Below are positions 24,854-33,984 of a stretch of 64,000 bases of DNA, one piece after another. The stretch lies in assembly GCA_943914405.1 (NCBI GenBank), contig CALUBX010000001.1, positions 19,340-83,339 on the forward strand, in the 5' to 3' direction. The DNA comes from an uncultured Hyphomicrobiales bacterium (GTDB lineage Bacteria; Pseudomonadota; Alphaproteobacteria; Rhizobiales; Rhizobiaceae). Below the pieces are notes generated by a model. The model worked only from the letters and a program-made list of their open reading frames with translations. It had not been told where the DNA came from and made no database searches. Positions within the stretch are counted from its first letter, which is position 1, and the number at the start of each line of letters is the position of its first letter. Position numbers and translations under genes: made by a program.

Positions 24854-27310
24854 ATGCTGAACCTTTCCGAATATCGCCGCACCGCCAGCCGGCTTGCGGA
24901 TTTCCTGCCCTGGGCTGCGCTCGTCGGCGAGGGTGTCGTTCTGAACAAGGACGGATCGTTGCAACGGACCGCCCGGTTTCGTGGCCCCGATCTGGAATCG
25001 TCCGTCGCAGCCGAACTTGTCGCCGTCGCCGCGCGGCTGAACAATGCCTTCCGGCGTCTCGGCTCCGGCTGGGCGATCTTCGTCGAGGCGCAGCGTCATG
25101 AGGCTGCGACCTATCCCGACAGCCGCTTTCCCGATCCGGCATCCGCATTGCTGGACGCCGAGCGCAAGGCCGATTTCGAGGAACAGGGCAGCCATTTCAT
25201 TTCAGGTTACTTCCTGACCTTCTCCTATCTTTCGCCTGCTGAAGATGCCGCGCGTGCCGAGACCTGGCTCTACGAGGGACGCGAACGCTCCGGCGTCGAT
25301 CCGAACGAGGTCCTGCGCGGCTTTATCGATCGCACCGACCGCGTGCTGGGGCTCCTCGACGGCTTTATGCCGGAATGCGACTGGCTCGATGACAGCGAGA
25401 CGCTGACCTACCTGCACTCGACCATCTCGACCAACCGGCATCGCGTCCGTGTGCCCGAGACGCCGATGTATCTCGATGCGCTGCTGGCCGATCAGCCGCT
25501 GACCGGTGGACTGGAGCCGCGTCTCGGCGACACCCATCTGCGCATCCTCACCATTGTCGGCTTCCCGACTGCGACGACACCCGGAATTCTCGACGAGCTG
25601 AACAGGCTCGCCTTTCCCTATCGCTGGTCAACGCGCGCGATCCTGCTCGACAAGACCGACGCCATCCGGCTGCTCACCCGCATCCGCCGCCAGTGGTTCG
25701 CCAAACGCAAGTCGATCGCGGCCATTCTGAAAGAGGTGATGACCAACGAGGCGTCGGTTCTCGTGGATACCGACGCCGCAAACAAGGCCGCCGACGCGGA
25801 CATCGCTCTTCAGGAACTCGGCGCCGACTATGCCGGCATGGCCTATGTCACGGCAACCATCTCCGTATGGGACACCGATCCCCGCCTGGCCGATGAAAAG
25901 CTTCGTCTTGTCGAAAAAGTGGTCCAGGGCCGCGACTTCACGGCGATGCCCGAAACCATCAATGCCGTCGACGCCTGGCTCGGTTCGCTGCCGGGGCATG
26001 TTTATGCCAATGTGCGCCAGCCGCCGATATCGACACTCAATCTCGCCCACATGATCCCCCTCAGTGCCGTGTGGGCGGGACCGGAACGGGATGACCATCT
26101 TGGTAGCACCCCCTTGCTTTACGGCAAGACCGAGGGAAGCACCCCGTTCCGGCTTTCCATCCATGTCGGCGACGTCGGCCACACGCTCGTCGTTGGGCCG
26201 ACCGGCTCTGGCAAGAGCGTGCTGCTCGCCTGCATGGCGCTCCAGTTCCGGCGCTATGAGCAAGCCCAAGTTTTCGCATTCGATTTCGGGGGATCGATCC
26301 GGGCCGCGGCCCTTGCCATGGGCGGCGACTGGCATGATCTCGGCGGCGATCTCACCGAGGGGGACGCTTTTTCGGTCTCGCTCCAGCCGCTCGCCCGCAT
26401 CCGTGACGTGCCGGAACGCGCCTGGGCGGCCGACTGGATCGTCGCCATCCTGACACGCGAGAGCATCGCGATCACGCCGGATGTCAAGGAGCACATCTGG
26501 ACGGCGCTGACCTCGCTCGCCTCGGCCCCGGTCGAGGAACGGACCATCACTGGCCTGACGGTGCTGCTGCAATCGAATGACCTGAAGCAGGCGCTCAGGC
26601 CGTATTGTGTCGGCGGTCCCTATGGCCGGCTGCTCGATGCCGAAACCGAGCACCTCGGCAGTGCGTCGGTGCAGGCTTTCGAGATCGAGGGACTGGTCGG
26701 CACGGGCGCTGCTCCGGCCGTCCTGTCCTACCTGTTCCACCGCATCGGCGACCGGCTCGATGGCTCACCCACTTTGCTCATCATTGACGAGGGCTGGCTG
26801 GCGCTCGATGACGAAGCCTTTTCCGGGCAGTTGCGGGAATGGCTGAAGACCCTCAGAAAAAAGAACGCCTCGGTTATTTTCGCCACGCAGTCGCTCTCCG
26901 ACATCGACAATTCGGAGATCGCGCCGGCGATCATCGAAAGCTGCCCGACGCGCCTGCTTCTTCCGAATGAGCGCGCTGTCGAACCGCAGATCACCGCGAT
27001 CTATCAGCGATTTGGCTTGAACGCGCGCCAGATCGAGATCCTCGCGCGGGCCACGCCGAAAAAGGACTATTACTGCCAAAGCCGCAGGGGGAACCGCCTG
27101 TTTGACTTGGGCCTGTCCGAAGTCGGCCTGGCACTGACGGCCGCCTCCTCGAAATCCGATCAGTCCGCCATCGCCCGCATCTTCGCTGAACACGGCCGGG
27201 ACGGCTTTCTCGCCGCCTGGCTGCGCCTGCGCGGCGTCGATTGGGCGGCCGACCTCATTCCCGACCTCGCCAATCTCATCCCCCAGCCCGACAAGGAGGC
27301 TCAACCATGA
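24854..27310 (+). CDS. trbE: Conjugal transfer ATPase TrbE
   Basis: An 818-residue VirB4-type ATPase. ATG 24854 has GAGGAG upstream; a longer frame from 24503 only shadows trbC/trbD. Walker A GPTGSGKS lies near residue 448, Walker B LLIIDEGWLALDDEAF near 640, and the motif NASVIFATQSLSDI follows. Length matches the family. It energises substrate passage and pilus dynamics at the inner membrane. The stop overlaps trbJ by four bases. Confidence 0.95.
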   Translation: MLNLSEYRRTASRLADFLPWAALVGEGVVLNKDGSLQRTARFRGPDLESSVAAELVAVAARLNNAFRRLGSGWAIFVEAQRHEAATYPDSRFPDPASALLDAERKADFEEQGSHFISGYFLTFSYLSPAEDAARAETWLYEGRERSGVDPNEVLRGFIDRTDRVLGLLDGFMPECDWLDDSETLTYLHSTISTNRHRVRVPETPMYLDALLADQPLTGGLEPRLGDTHLRILTIVGFPTATTPGILDELNRLAFPYRWSTRAILLDKTDAIRLLTRIRRQWFAKRKSIAAILKEVMTNEASVLVDTDAANKAADADIALQELGADYAGMAYVTATISVWDTDPRLADEKLRLVEKVVQGRDFTAMPETINAVDAWLGSLPGHVYANVRQPPISTLNLAHMIPLSAVWAGPERDDHLGSTPLLYGKTEGSTPFRLSIHVGDVGHTLVVGPTGSGKSVLLACMALQFRRYEQAQVFAFDFGGSIRAAALAMGGDWHDLGGDLTEGDAFSVSLQPLARIRDVPERAWAADWIVAILTRESIAITPDVKEHIWTALTSLASAPVEERTITGLTVLLQSNDLKQALRPYCVGGPYGRLLDAETEHLGSASVQAFEIEGLVGTGAAPAVLSYLFHRIGDRLDGSPTLLIIDEGWLALDDEAFSGQLREWLKTLRKKNASVIFATQSLSDIDNSEIAPAIIESCPTRLLLPNERAVEPQITAIYQRFGLNARQIEILARATPKKDYYCQSRRGNRLFDLGLSEVGLALTAASSKSDQSAIARIFAEHGRDGFLAAWLRLRGVDWAADLIPDLANLIPQPDKEAQP

Positions 27311-28059
27311 AGACCTGTCGTACCCGCGCGGCGCTGCTCGCCGCATCCCTCCTGACCCTTTCCGGTCCGATCTCGATCGTTCTGGCGCCGCCGGCATCCG
27401 CCGCCTGGATCGTCTACGACCCGACGAACTATTCTCAGAATCTTCTGTCCGCTGCCCGCGCCCTGGAGCAGATCAACAATCAGATCACCAGCCTGCAAAA
27501 CGAAGCGCAGATGCTGATCAACCAAGCCCGCAATCTGGCAAGCCTGCCGTATTCGTCGCTCCAGCAGATCCAGCAGTCCGTTCAGCGCACGCAGCAGCTA
27601 CTGTCCCAGGCGCAGAACATTGCCTTCGACGTCAGCCAGATCGATCAGGCGTTCCAGTCGAAATACGCCAATGTCTCGCTCTCGGCCACCGATGCGCAGC
27701 TCGTCTCCGATGCCAAGGAGCGCTGGCGCAACAGCATCGGCGGCCTTCAGGACGCCATGCGCGTGCAGGCTACCGTCGTCGGCAATATCGATACCAACCG
27801 CACCGAGATGTCGCAACTGGTCGGCCAGAGCCAGGGTGCGACCGGCGCGCTTCAGGCCGCACAGGCAGGCAATCAGCTTCTCGCCCTCCAGTCGCAGCAG
27901 CTCTCCGACCTGACGGCCCTGCTTGCCGCCAATGGCCGGTCCACCGCGCTCACCGAAGCCGAGCGCGCCGCCGCAGCCGAACAGGGCCGCGTCCAACGCC
28001 AGCGCTTTCTGACGCCGGGCTCCGGCTATCAGGCCGGCAGCGCCAAGATGTTCAACTGA
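27307..28059 (+). CDS. trbJ: P-type conjugative transfer protein TrbJ
   Basis: A 250-residue VirB5-like protein. An AAGGAGG ribosome site precedes it. A signal peptide ends near PASAAW (about 35). The remainder is Gln-rich and helical (coiled coil around 50-110), as usual for the pilus-tip/adhesion subunit. It lies between trbE and trbK. Confidence 0.92.
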   Translation: MKTCRTRAALLAASLLTLSGPISIVLAPPASAAWIVYDPTNYSQNLLSAARALEQINNQITSLQNEAQMLINQARNLASLPYSSLQQIQQSVQRTQQLLSQAQNIAFDVSQIDQAFQSKYANVSLSATDAQLVSDAKERWRNSIGGLQDAMRVQATVVGNIDTNRTEMSQLVGQSQGATGALQAAQAGNQLLALQSQQLSDLTALLAANGRSTALTEAERAAAAEQGRVQRQRFLTPGSGYQAGSAKMFN

Positions 28060-28069
28060 GGACGCAGCC

Positions 28070-28363
28070 ATGGATGGCAAGATGCTGGCCCGGCTGGCCG
28101 CTGTCGTCTTCATCGCCGTCGCGATCACCGCGACGGCGACCGAGATGCTCAGAAAGAGAGAGGCTCCCGCACCATGGACACGCCCCACACCCGCCATCGA
28201 CTCGCCGGCAGATCCGCTCCGCCTCGGCCAGCGCCGGTGCCAGGAGCTTGGGCAGGCCGCCACCGGCGATGCCGAATGTTTGCGCGTCTGGTCGGAAACC
28301 CGCGACCGCTTCCTCGGCAGAATTGCGGTGCAGGCTGCTCCACAGACGATCGAAGGACGATGA
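28070..28363 (+). CDS. trbK: TrbK-like entry-exclusion protein (TrbK-alt type)
   Basis: A 97-residue protein with one N-terminal hydrophobic segment (about 6-22) and a short periplasmic part with two Cys (RRCQELG ... DAECLRVW). There is no lipobox, unlike classical RP4 TrbK, so it fits the TrbK-alt family. It is expected to block redundant transfer into cells that already hold the element. Assigned by position and layout. Confidence 0.8.
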   Translation: MDGKMLARLAAVVFIAVAITATATEMLRKREAPAPWTRPTPAIDSPADPLRLGQRRCQELGQAATGDAECLRVWSETRDRFLGRIAVQAAPQTIEGR

Positions 28364-28366
28364 TTC

Positions 28367-29740
28367 ATGGGCGGCAGCGGCGTCATCGACAATTTCCTCG
28401 GGGTCTTCACCTCCTATATCGACAGTGGCTTCGGTCTTCTCGGCGGCGAGGTCGCCTTCATCGCCACCACGTTGATCGTCATCGACGTGACGCTCGCCGC
28501 CCTGTTCTGGAGTTGGGGCGCCGACGACGACATCATCGCCCGTCTAGTGAAGAAGACCCTGTTCGTCGGGGCTTTCGCCTACATCATCGACAACTGGAAC
28601 AATCTGGCGAGGATCATCTTCGAGAGCTTCGCCGGCCTCGGCCTCAAGGGATCGGGCACCGGCTTTTCGACGGCGGATCTCCTTCGCCCCGGACGGGTGG
28701 CGCAAGTCGGCCTCGACGCGGCCCGCCCGCTGCTGGAATCCATTTCCGACCTGATGGGCTGGGTCGCATTCTTCGAGAATTTCATCCAGATCGCATGCCT
28801 GCTGTTCGCTTGGGCGCTCGTCCTCTTGGCTTTCTTTATTCTGGCGATCCAGTTGTTCGTCACACTGATCGAATTCAAGCTGACCGTTCTTGCCGGATTT
28901 GTCCTCATCCCATTCGGATTGTTTGGGAAGACGGCCTTCATGGCCGAAAGGGTCCTCGGCAGTGTCATCTCTTCCGGCATCAAGGTGCTGGTGCTCGCCG
29001 TCATCATCGGCATCGGCTCGACGCTGTTCAGCGAGTTCACCTCCGGCTTCGGCGGGGTCACGCCGACGATCGACGACGCGATGGCGATCGTGCTCGCAGC
29101 ACTTTCCCTGGTCGGTCTCGGCATCTTCGGACCGGGCATCGCCAACGGCCTCGTGTCCGGCGGCCCGCAGCTTGGCGCCGGTGCAGCCGTCAGTACCGGC
29201 CTTGCCGTCGGCGGTGCTGCACTTGCCGCAGGCGGTGCGGCGGGCCTGGCCTTGCGGGGGGGCGCTGCGGCTTTGTCCGGCGGCGCGGCCGCTGTTCGTG
29301 GTGGCGCAGCGGCAGCGGGCGCTGCCTCGACCGCCTACAATCTCGGATCGATGGGACAGACCGGCGCCTCGGGCATGGCGTCCGGTCTCGGCGGTGTCGC
29401 GCGAGGAGCAGGCTCCGCCGCCGTTTCGCCTCTGAAGCGCGCCGCCGGCCGTGCGTCCGAAAGCGTCAAATCGAATTTCTCCGACGGCGTGAAAGGCGGC
29501 TTCAGCGCCACCGGCGGCTCTTCCACGCTCGACACCGTCGGCGGCGATGAGGCCGCCAACGACGATTCCTTTGCCGCCGCTCCGGCGGCTTCGCGCAATG
29601 GCGCCCCCGATTGGGCCAGGCGCATGAAACGCAGCCAGCACGTCAGCCACGGCGTTTCCGCCGCCGCCCATGCCGTTCGATCGGGCGACAGCCATGGCGG
29701 CGGCTCTTCCGTCAATCTCTCCGAAAGTGACCGCTCATGA
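28367..29740 (+). CDS. trbL: P-type conjugative transfer protein TrbL
   Basis: A 457-residue VirB6-like inner-membrane protein. About six membrane segments occupy residues 20-290, including the LLAFFILAIQLFVTLIEFK region. The tail from about 300 is very rich in Gly and Ala and then polar, as in other TrbL proteins. It forms part of the DNA path through the inner membrane. It overlaps trbF by four bases. Confidence 0.93.
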   Translation: MGGSGVIDNFLGVFTSYIDSGFGLLGGEVAFIATTLIVIDVTLAALFWSWGADDDIIARLVKKTLFVGAFAYIIDNWNNLARIIFESFAGLGLKGSGTGFSTADLLRPGRVAQVGLDAARPLLESISDLMGWVAFFENFIQIACLLFAWALVLLAFFILAIQLFVTLIEFKLTVLAGFVLIPFGLFGKTAFMAERVLGSVISSGIKVLVLAVIIGIGSTLFSEFTSGFGGVTPTIDDAMAIVLAALSLVGLGIFGPGIANGLVSGGPQLGAGAAVSTGLAVGGAALAAGGAAGLALRGGAAALSGGAAAVRGGAAAAGAASTAYNLGSMGQTGASGMASGLGGVARGAGSAAVSPLKRAAGRASESVKSNFSDGVKGGFSATGGSSTLDTVGGDEAANDDSFAAAPAASRNGAPDWARRMKRSQHVSHGVSAAAHAVRSGDSHGGGSSVNLSESDRS

Positions 29741-30426
29741 GCTTCTTCAAACGACCGGCAGCCCATTACGGCAAGACTCCGCAACCCGAAACACCCTATC
29801 AGAAGGCCGCGCAGGTCTGGGACGAGCGTATCGGCTCGGCCCGCGTGCAGGCGAGAAACTGGAGGCTCATGGCGTTCGGAAGCCTGATCCTTTCGGCGGG
29901 CTTTGCTGCCGCGCTCGTTTGGCAGTCCACACGTGGGACCGTCGTTCCGTGGGTCGTACAGGTCGACAAGCTCGGCCAGGCCCAGACCGTCGCCGCTGCC
30001 ACCGCCGACTACCGTCCCACCGATCCGCAGGTCGCATGGCATCTGGCGCGATTCATCGAGCAGGTCAGGAGCATTCCCGCCGATCCCATCATCGTCCGCC
30101 AGAACTGGCTGCGCGCCTATGACTGGACGACGGATCGCGGCGCGACAGCGCTGAATGACTATGCGCGGTCTAATGACCCCTTCACCAAGGTCGGCAAGCA
30201 GCAGGTCGCCGTCGAGGTGTCGAGCGTCATTCGCGCGTCGCCAGACAGCTTCCGTGTCGCCTGGGTCGAGCGCCGCTACGAGAACGGCCAGCTTTCCACC
30301 ACCGAGCGCTGGACCGCGATCCTGACCATCGTGATCCAGCCGCCCCGCGATGCTGAACGGCTCAAGTCCAATCCTCTCGGCATCTACGTCAACGCGATTT
30401 CGTGGTCGAGGGAGATGGGCGAATGA
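29737..30426 (+). CDS. trbF: Conjugal transfer protein TrbF
   Basis: A 229-residue VirB8-like bitopic protein. A cytoplasmic N-terminus (KRPAAHYGKTPQPETPYQKA), one membrane segment (about 43-62) and a periplasmic NTF2-like domain with VVPWVVQVDKLG and NPLGIYVNAISWSREMG are visible. It nucleates the channel. It overlaps its neighbours by four bases on both sides. Confidence 0.94.
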   Translation: MSFFKRPAAHYGKTPQPETPYQKAAQVWDERIGSARVQARNWRLMAFGSLILSAGFAAALVWQSTRGTVVPWVVQVDKLGQAQTVAAATADYRPTDPQVAWHLARFIEQVRSIPADPIIVRQNWLRAYDWTTDRGATALNDYARSNDPFTKVGKQQVAVEVSSVIRASPDSFRVAWVERRYENGQLSTTERWTAILTIVIQPPRDAERLKSNPLGIYVNAISWSREMGE

Positions 30427-31442
30427 ACAAGCCGCCAATCCGCAGAGCCGGAAACCCGTCTTTCCGTAAACCCGCATTTGCTGCCGTGCTCCTGTCCGCC
30501 GCGGCACTGGCCGGCTGCGCCACGCCGCAAAAGCCGCCACAGATCCGCTACGATGCCGATGTGCCGGCGCTGCCGGCCGTTCCCGCCGTGCTGACCGACG
30601 ATCGCCCGAAGCCGCTGCACATTCCTCCGGGCTGGACGCCAGCGCGCGGCGGCGTCAACGCGACCACACCGACCGGCCGGGTTCAGAACGCCAACGCGGC
30701 GGCCCGCGTTGAGCCGCGCCGGGAAGGCTACTACAATGCGATCCAGATCTATCCCTGGAGCGAGGGCGCGCTCTATCAGGTCTATGCCGCACCGGGCCAG
30801 ATCACCGACATCGCGCTCGAACCCGGTGAAAGCCTGACCGGCGCCGGACCGATCGCGGCCGGCGACACCACGCGCTGGATCATCGGCGACACCGAGAGCG
30901 GCAGCGGCACGACCCGGCGCGTCCATGTGCTGGTGAAGCCCTCGCGCCCCGACATCACCACCAATCTGGTGATTTCCACCGATCGGCGCACCTACATGCT
31001 CGAACTGCGATCCGACGAAACACCTTACATGCCGTCGGTCGCCTGGTCCTATCCGCAGGTGCCGGGTTCACGGCTATCCATTCCCGACGCGCCGGCGATT
31101 CCAGCCGTGGCGGGGCGCAACTACCGCTATGGTCTCACTGGCGACACGCCGCCTTGGCGGCCGGTCTCCGTCTATGACGACGGCCGCAAGGTCTATGTCG
31201 AATTCCCGCGCGGCATCGTGCAAGGGGAATTCCCGCCGCTCTTCGTCATCGGTCCGGAAGGTGAGGCACAGATCGCCAATACCCGAATCTATCGGAACAT
31301 CCTGATCGTGGATCGCCTCTTCGGTGCGGCGGAATTGCGCCTGGGTAGCGGCAAGCATCAGCAGACGGTGAGGATCGTCCGAACAAGCGGAGTCGTGCAG
31401 GCGCCGGCAGTCCAAACCAGGGAAGGAGGGCGGTCGTCATGA
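30423..31442 (+). CDS. trbG: Conjugal transfer protein TrbG (VirB9-like lipoprotein)
   Basis: A 339-residue protein, starting at ATG 30423 (ATGA overlap). The lipobox LAGC near residue 38 indicates an outer-membrane lipoprotein. The VirB9-type beta domains follow (YNAIQIYPWSEGALYQVYAA, PTLFVIGPEGEA-like segment PPLFVIGPEGEAQI). It forms the outer-membrane core complex with TrbI. The lipobox is a feature classical VirB9 lacks. Confidence 0.93.
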   Translation: MNKPPIRRAGNPSFRKPAFAAVLLSAAALAGCATPQKPPQIRYDADVPALPAVPAVLTDDRPKPLHIPPGWTPARGGVNATTPTGRVQNANAAARVEPRREGYYNAIQIYPWSEGALYQVYAAPGQITDIALEPGESLTGAGPIAAGDTTRWIIGDTESGSGTTRRVHVLVKPSRPDITTNLVISTDRRTYMLELRSDETPYMPSVAWSYPQVPGSRLSIPDAPAIPAVAGRNYRYGLTGDTPPWRPVSVYDDGRKVYVEFPRGIVQGEFPPLFVIGPEGEAQIANTRIYRNILIVDRLFGAAELRLGSGKHQQTVRIVRTSGVVQAPAVQTREGGRSS

Positions 31443-32608
31443 GCGAGGCCGATAACCGCGAAGATGCAATCCAGGCCCCCGGTCTTGTTCCACGCATGCG
31501 CTTGCGGGCAGAACCGCCGCGCGTCACCCGGCTATCCTGCAAGGTGCTCGCCGGCCTTGGTCTGGTCGCGTCGCTCGGCATCGGTGGAGCATTGATTTAT
31601 GCGCTTCAGACCCGAGATCGCGGCAATGGTGGCGAAGAACTCTACTCGACCGAGAACCGGACCACTGCCGACGGTTTGGCAGGCTTGCCGCGGGACTATA
31701 CCGGTCCCATCCTGGGGCCGGCTTTGCCGGGGGATCTCGGCCGTCCTATCCTCAGTGCGCAGGATCGTGGTCAGCCTGTCGTTGTGCCGACGATGACGGC
31801 TCCGAACGTCGATCCGGCCGAGCAACGACGCCTCGCCGAAGCGGAAGCTGCCCGAACCAGCCGCCTGTTCTTCCAGACAGAAACACGGACAACGGCCAGC
31901 GCGATAACGCCCAACGCGAATACCACGCCCAATCTTGCCGGGCTCGATCAGGCCGGCACTCCCACGGCACAGGACCGGCAGGCCGCCTTCCTCAACGCTG
32001 CCGTCGATCGCCGCACGGTTGCAGCCGATCGCGTGATGCCGCCGGCCTCGCCCTATGTGCTGCAGGCCGGTTCGGTGATATCCGGAGCGCTTATCACCGG
32101 CATTCGCTCCGATCTCCCCGGCCAGATCACCGCCCAGGTCACCGAGAATATCTACGACAGCCCGACCGGCCGTATTCTGCTTGTGCCGCAGGGTACCCGC
32201 ATCATTGGCCAATATGATAACAATGTCGGCTTCGGCCAGAGGCGCGTCCTTCTGGTCTGGAACCGGCTGATATTCCCAAATGGACGATCAATCGTTCTTG
32301 AACGGCAGCCTGGCGCCGATACGCAGGGCTATGCCGGTCTCGAGGATGGCGTCGACTATCACTGGTGGGATCTGGCGAAAGCTGCTGGCCTCTCGACATT
32401 GCTCGCGGTCGGCGCAGAGCTTGCCATGGATGACGAAGACCGGCTGGTTCAGGCTATCCGCAATGGTGCGCAAGATACCATCAACGATGCTGGCCAGCAG
32501 ATCATCCGCCGCCAGTTGCAGATCGCGCCCACACTCACCATCAGGCCAGGTTTCCCTGTGCGGATCATCGTCACCCGTGACCTTGTGATGGAGCCCTATA
32601 GAGGTTAA
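31439..32608 (+). CDS. trbI: Conjugal transfer protein TrbI (VirB10-like)
   Basis: A 389-residue protein. It has a cytoplasmic N-terminus, one membrane segment (about 38-57), a Pro/Thr-rich linker and the VirB10 beta-barrel domain with VLQAGSVISGALITGIRSDLPG, ILLVPQGTRIIGQYDN and the C-terminal RPGFPVRIIVTRDLV (listed in parts). It spans inner and outer membranes and gates the channel. It is the last trb gene of the operon, followed 4 nt later by DUF2274. Confidence 0.94.
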   Translation: MSEADNREDAIQAPGLVPRMRLRAEPPRVTRLSCKVLAGLGLVASLGIGGALIYALQTRDRGNGGEELYSTENRTTADGLAGLPRDYTGPILGPALPGDLGRPILSAQDRGQPVVVPTMTAPNVDPAEQRRLAEAEAARTSRLFFQTETRTTASAITPNANTTPNLAGLDQAGTPTAQDRQAAFLNAAVDRRTVAADRVMPPASPYVLQAGSVISGALITGIRSDLPGQITAQVTENIYDSPTGRILLVPQGTRIIGQYDNNVGFGQRRVLLVWNRLIFPNGRSIVLERQPGADTQGYAGLEDGVDYHWWDLAKAAGLSTLLAVGAELAMDDEDRLVQAIRNGAQDTINDAGQQIIRRQLQIAPTLTIRPGFPVRIIVTRDLVMEPYRG

Positions 32609-32612
32609 CCCG

Positions 32613-32879
32613 ATGGCAAAATTGAAGCTTGGGCCACTCGTCGACGACAGGCCCGTCAAGGTGAGTATTGAACTTCCCGGACCGCTATATCGGGATCTTG
32701 TTGCCTATGCGGAGTTGCTAAACCGTCAGCAACCGGGCCAATCGTCGGCCGATCCCGCCAAGCTGATCGTGCCTATGCTTCAGCGGTTCATTGCGACCGA
32801 TCGCGGCTTCGCAAAGGAAAAGCGCGCTGTTCGGGGTGTTTCTGGCGCACCGTCTCAAACACCAAAGATTGACGAATAG
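32613..32879 (+). CDS. DUF2274 protein
   Basis: An 88-residue protein that follows trbI in almost all rhizobial trb operons. The core MAKLKLGPLVDDRPVKVSI then ELPGPLYRDLVAYAELL and KLIVPMLQRFIATDR matches DUF2274, and is compatible with a ribbon-helix-helix fold. It closes the transfer operon. Function is unknown. Confidence 0.88.
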   Translation: MAKLKLGPLVDDRPVKVSIELPGPLYRDLVAYAELLNRQQPGQSSADPAKLIVPMLQRFIATDRGFAKEKRAVRGVSGAPSQTPKIDE

Positions 32880-32908
32880 TGCTAAAGTAGCGGAGCACCC
32901 GGCAACGC

Positions 32909-33841
32909 TCACCGAGCGCTATCGGCCTGATTGACAATTGCATTCCATCGCGCTTTTCCCGTAGCCAGGTCCAGGAAGTGCTTCAGTGCTGGATTGTGAT
33001 TCTTTGGCGACCAGACAGCACTAAAACGAATGTCTTCCAGGCCATCCGAGATGGGAACGAACACGACTTCCTTGTGTGCGCCGCCGGACGTTGACGACAA
33101 TATGAGCGAAATGCCGAACCCCTCTCCGACCATGTTCAAAAGATTATCTCGTCCGACTCCCTGAATGGATATTCTCGGTTCGGAATCGGATCTGGAAAGC
33201 TGCCGCAGCAGATATTGATCCAATTCCGCCCCAGCGATACCGGCCGGGATCAAGAATGTCTCGTTGCGCACATCTGCCCAGGAAACGCTCTCTGCCGTTG
33301 CAAGAAGATGTCGTTTTGGCAGCGCGAGGAAAAGTCGCTCGGTCCACAGTTGAACCGTTTTGCAACCGGCTAACTGAGGCTCTCTCGGAAGAAAGGCCAC
33401 ATCGATGCGGCCGCTGAGAAGATTGGCGGCTGCCACTTCGGACGTCGATTCCTCTATTTTCACCTCTACACCGCGGAAGCGGGAATGATATTCGCCTACG
33501 AGATTGGGAAGGAAGCCGCTTGCCAGGGACGTCATCAGCCCGATTCGTATCTCACCTGTGTCGCCGTGATGCGCCGTTTGCATGTCCTTCACAGCTTGAT
33601 GCAAATGAGATGCGCCGAATGCTGCGTTTTGCAGAAACCGCGCTCCTGCAGCGGTCAATTTTGCTCCGGTCCGACTGCGAGTAAAAAGGGGTACGCCAAG
33701 ACGCCGTTCAAGCAGTTGGACTCGGCGGCTTACAGTAGATTGGGACATGGCGACGGCATCCGCCGCACGGCGAAAACTTCCGTGTTCGGCAACCAATAAC
33801 GCGTATCGTAAGTATCGCAGGTCAAGCGCGAGGTCTGGCAT
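32909..33841 (-). CDS. LysR-family transcriptional regulator
   Basis: A 310-residue LysR regulator. The N-terminal winged HTH (LRYLRYALLVAEHGSFRRAA, SQSTVSRRVQLLERRLGVPLF) is followed by a periplasmic-binding-like effector domain from about residue 95. It converges on the trb operon end with a 29-bp gap. A LysR gene at this place is common in trb-bearing elements. Its target and ligand are not apparent. Confidence 0.9.
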   Translation of the reverse strand: MPDLALDLRYLRYALLVAEHGSFRRAADAVAMSQSTVSRRVQLLERRLGVPLFTRSRTGAKLTAAGARFLQNAAFGASHLHQAVKDMQTAHHGDTGEIRIGLMTSLASGFLPNLVGEYHSRFRGVEVKIEESTSEVAAANLLSGRIDVAFLPREPQLAGCKTVQLWTERLFLALPKRHLLATAESVSWADVRNETFLIPAGIAGAELDQYLLRQLSRSDSEPRISIQGVGRDNLLNMVGEGFGISLILSSTSGGAHKEVVFVPISDGLEDIRFSAVWSPKNHNPALKHFLDLATGKARWNAIVNQADSAR

Positions 33842-33984
33842 CCAACAGTCTTTTATGCTGCCCTAAAAGTAATCGCCGAGCGACAATTTGGTTCTTGAAG
33901 TCCGCATCCAATCCCTTGCTTTCGCTTTTTTCCCTTCGCCATTCATCTATGCTGCCAACTTGACTTGCTCGGTCGGTCGCTCCG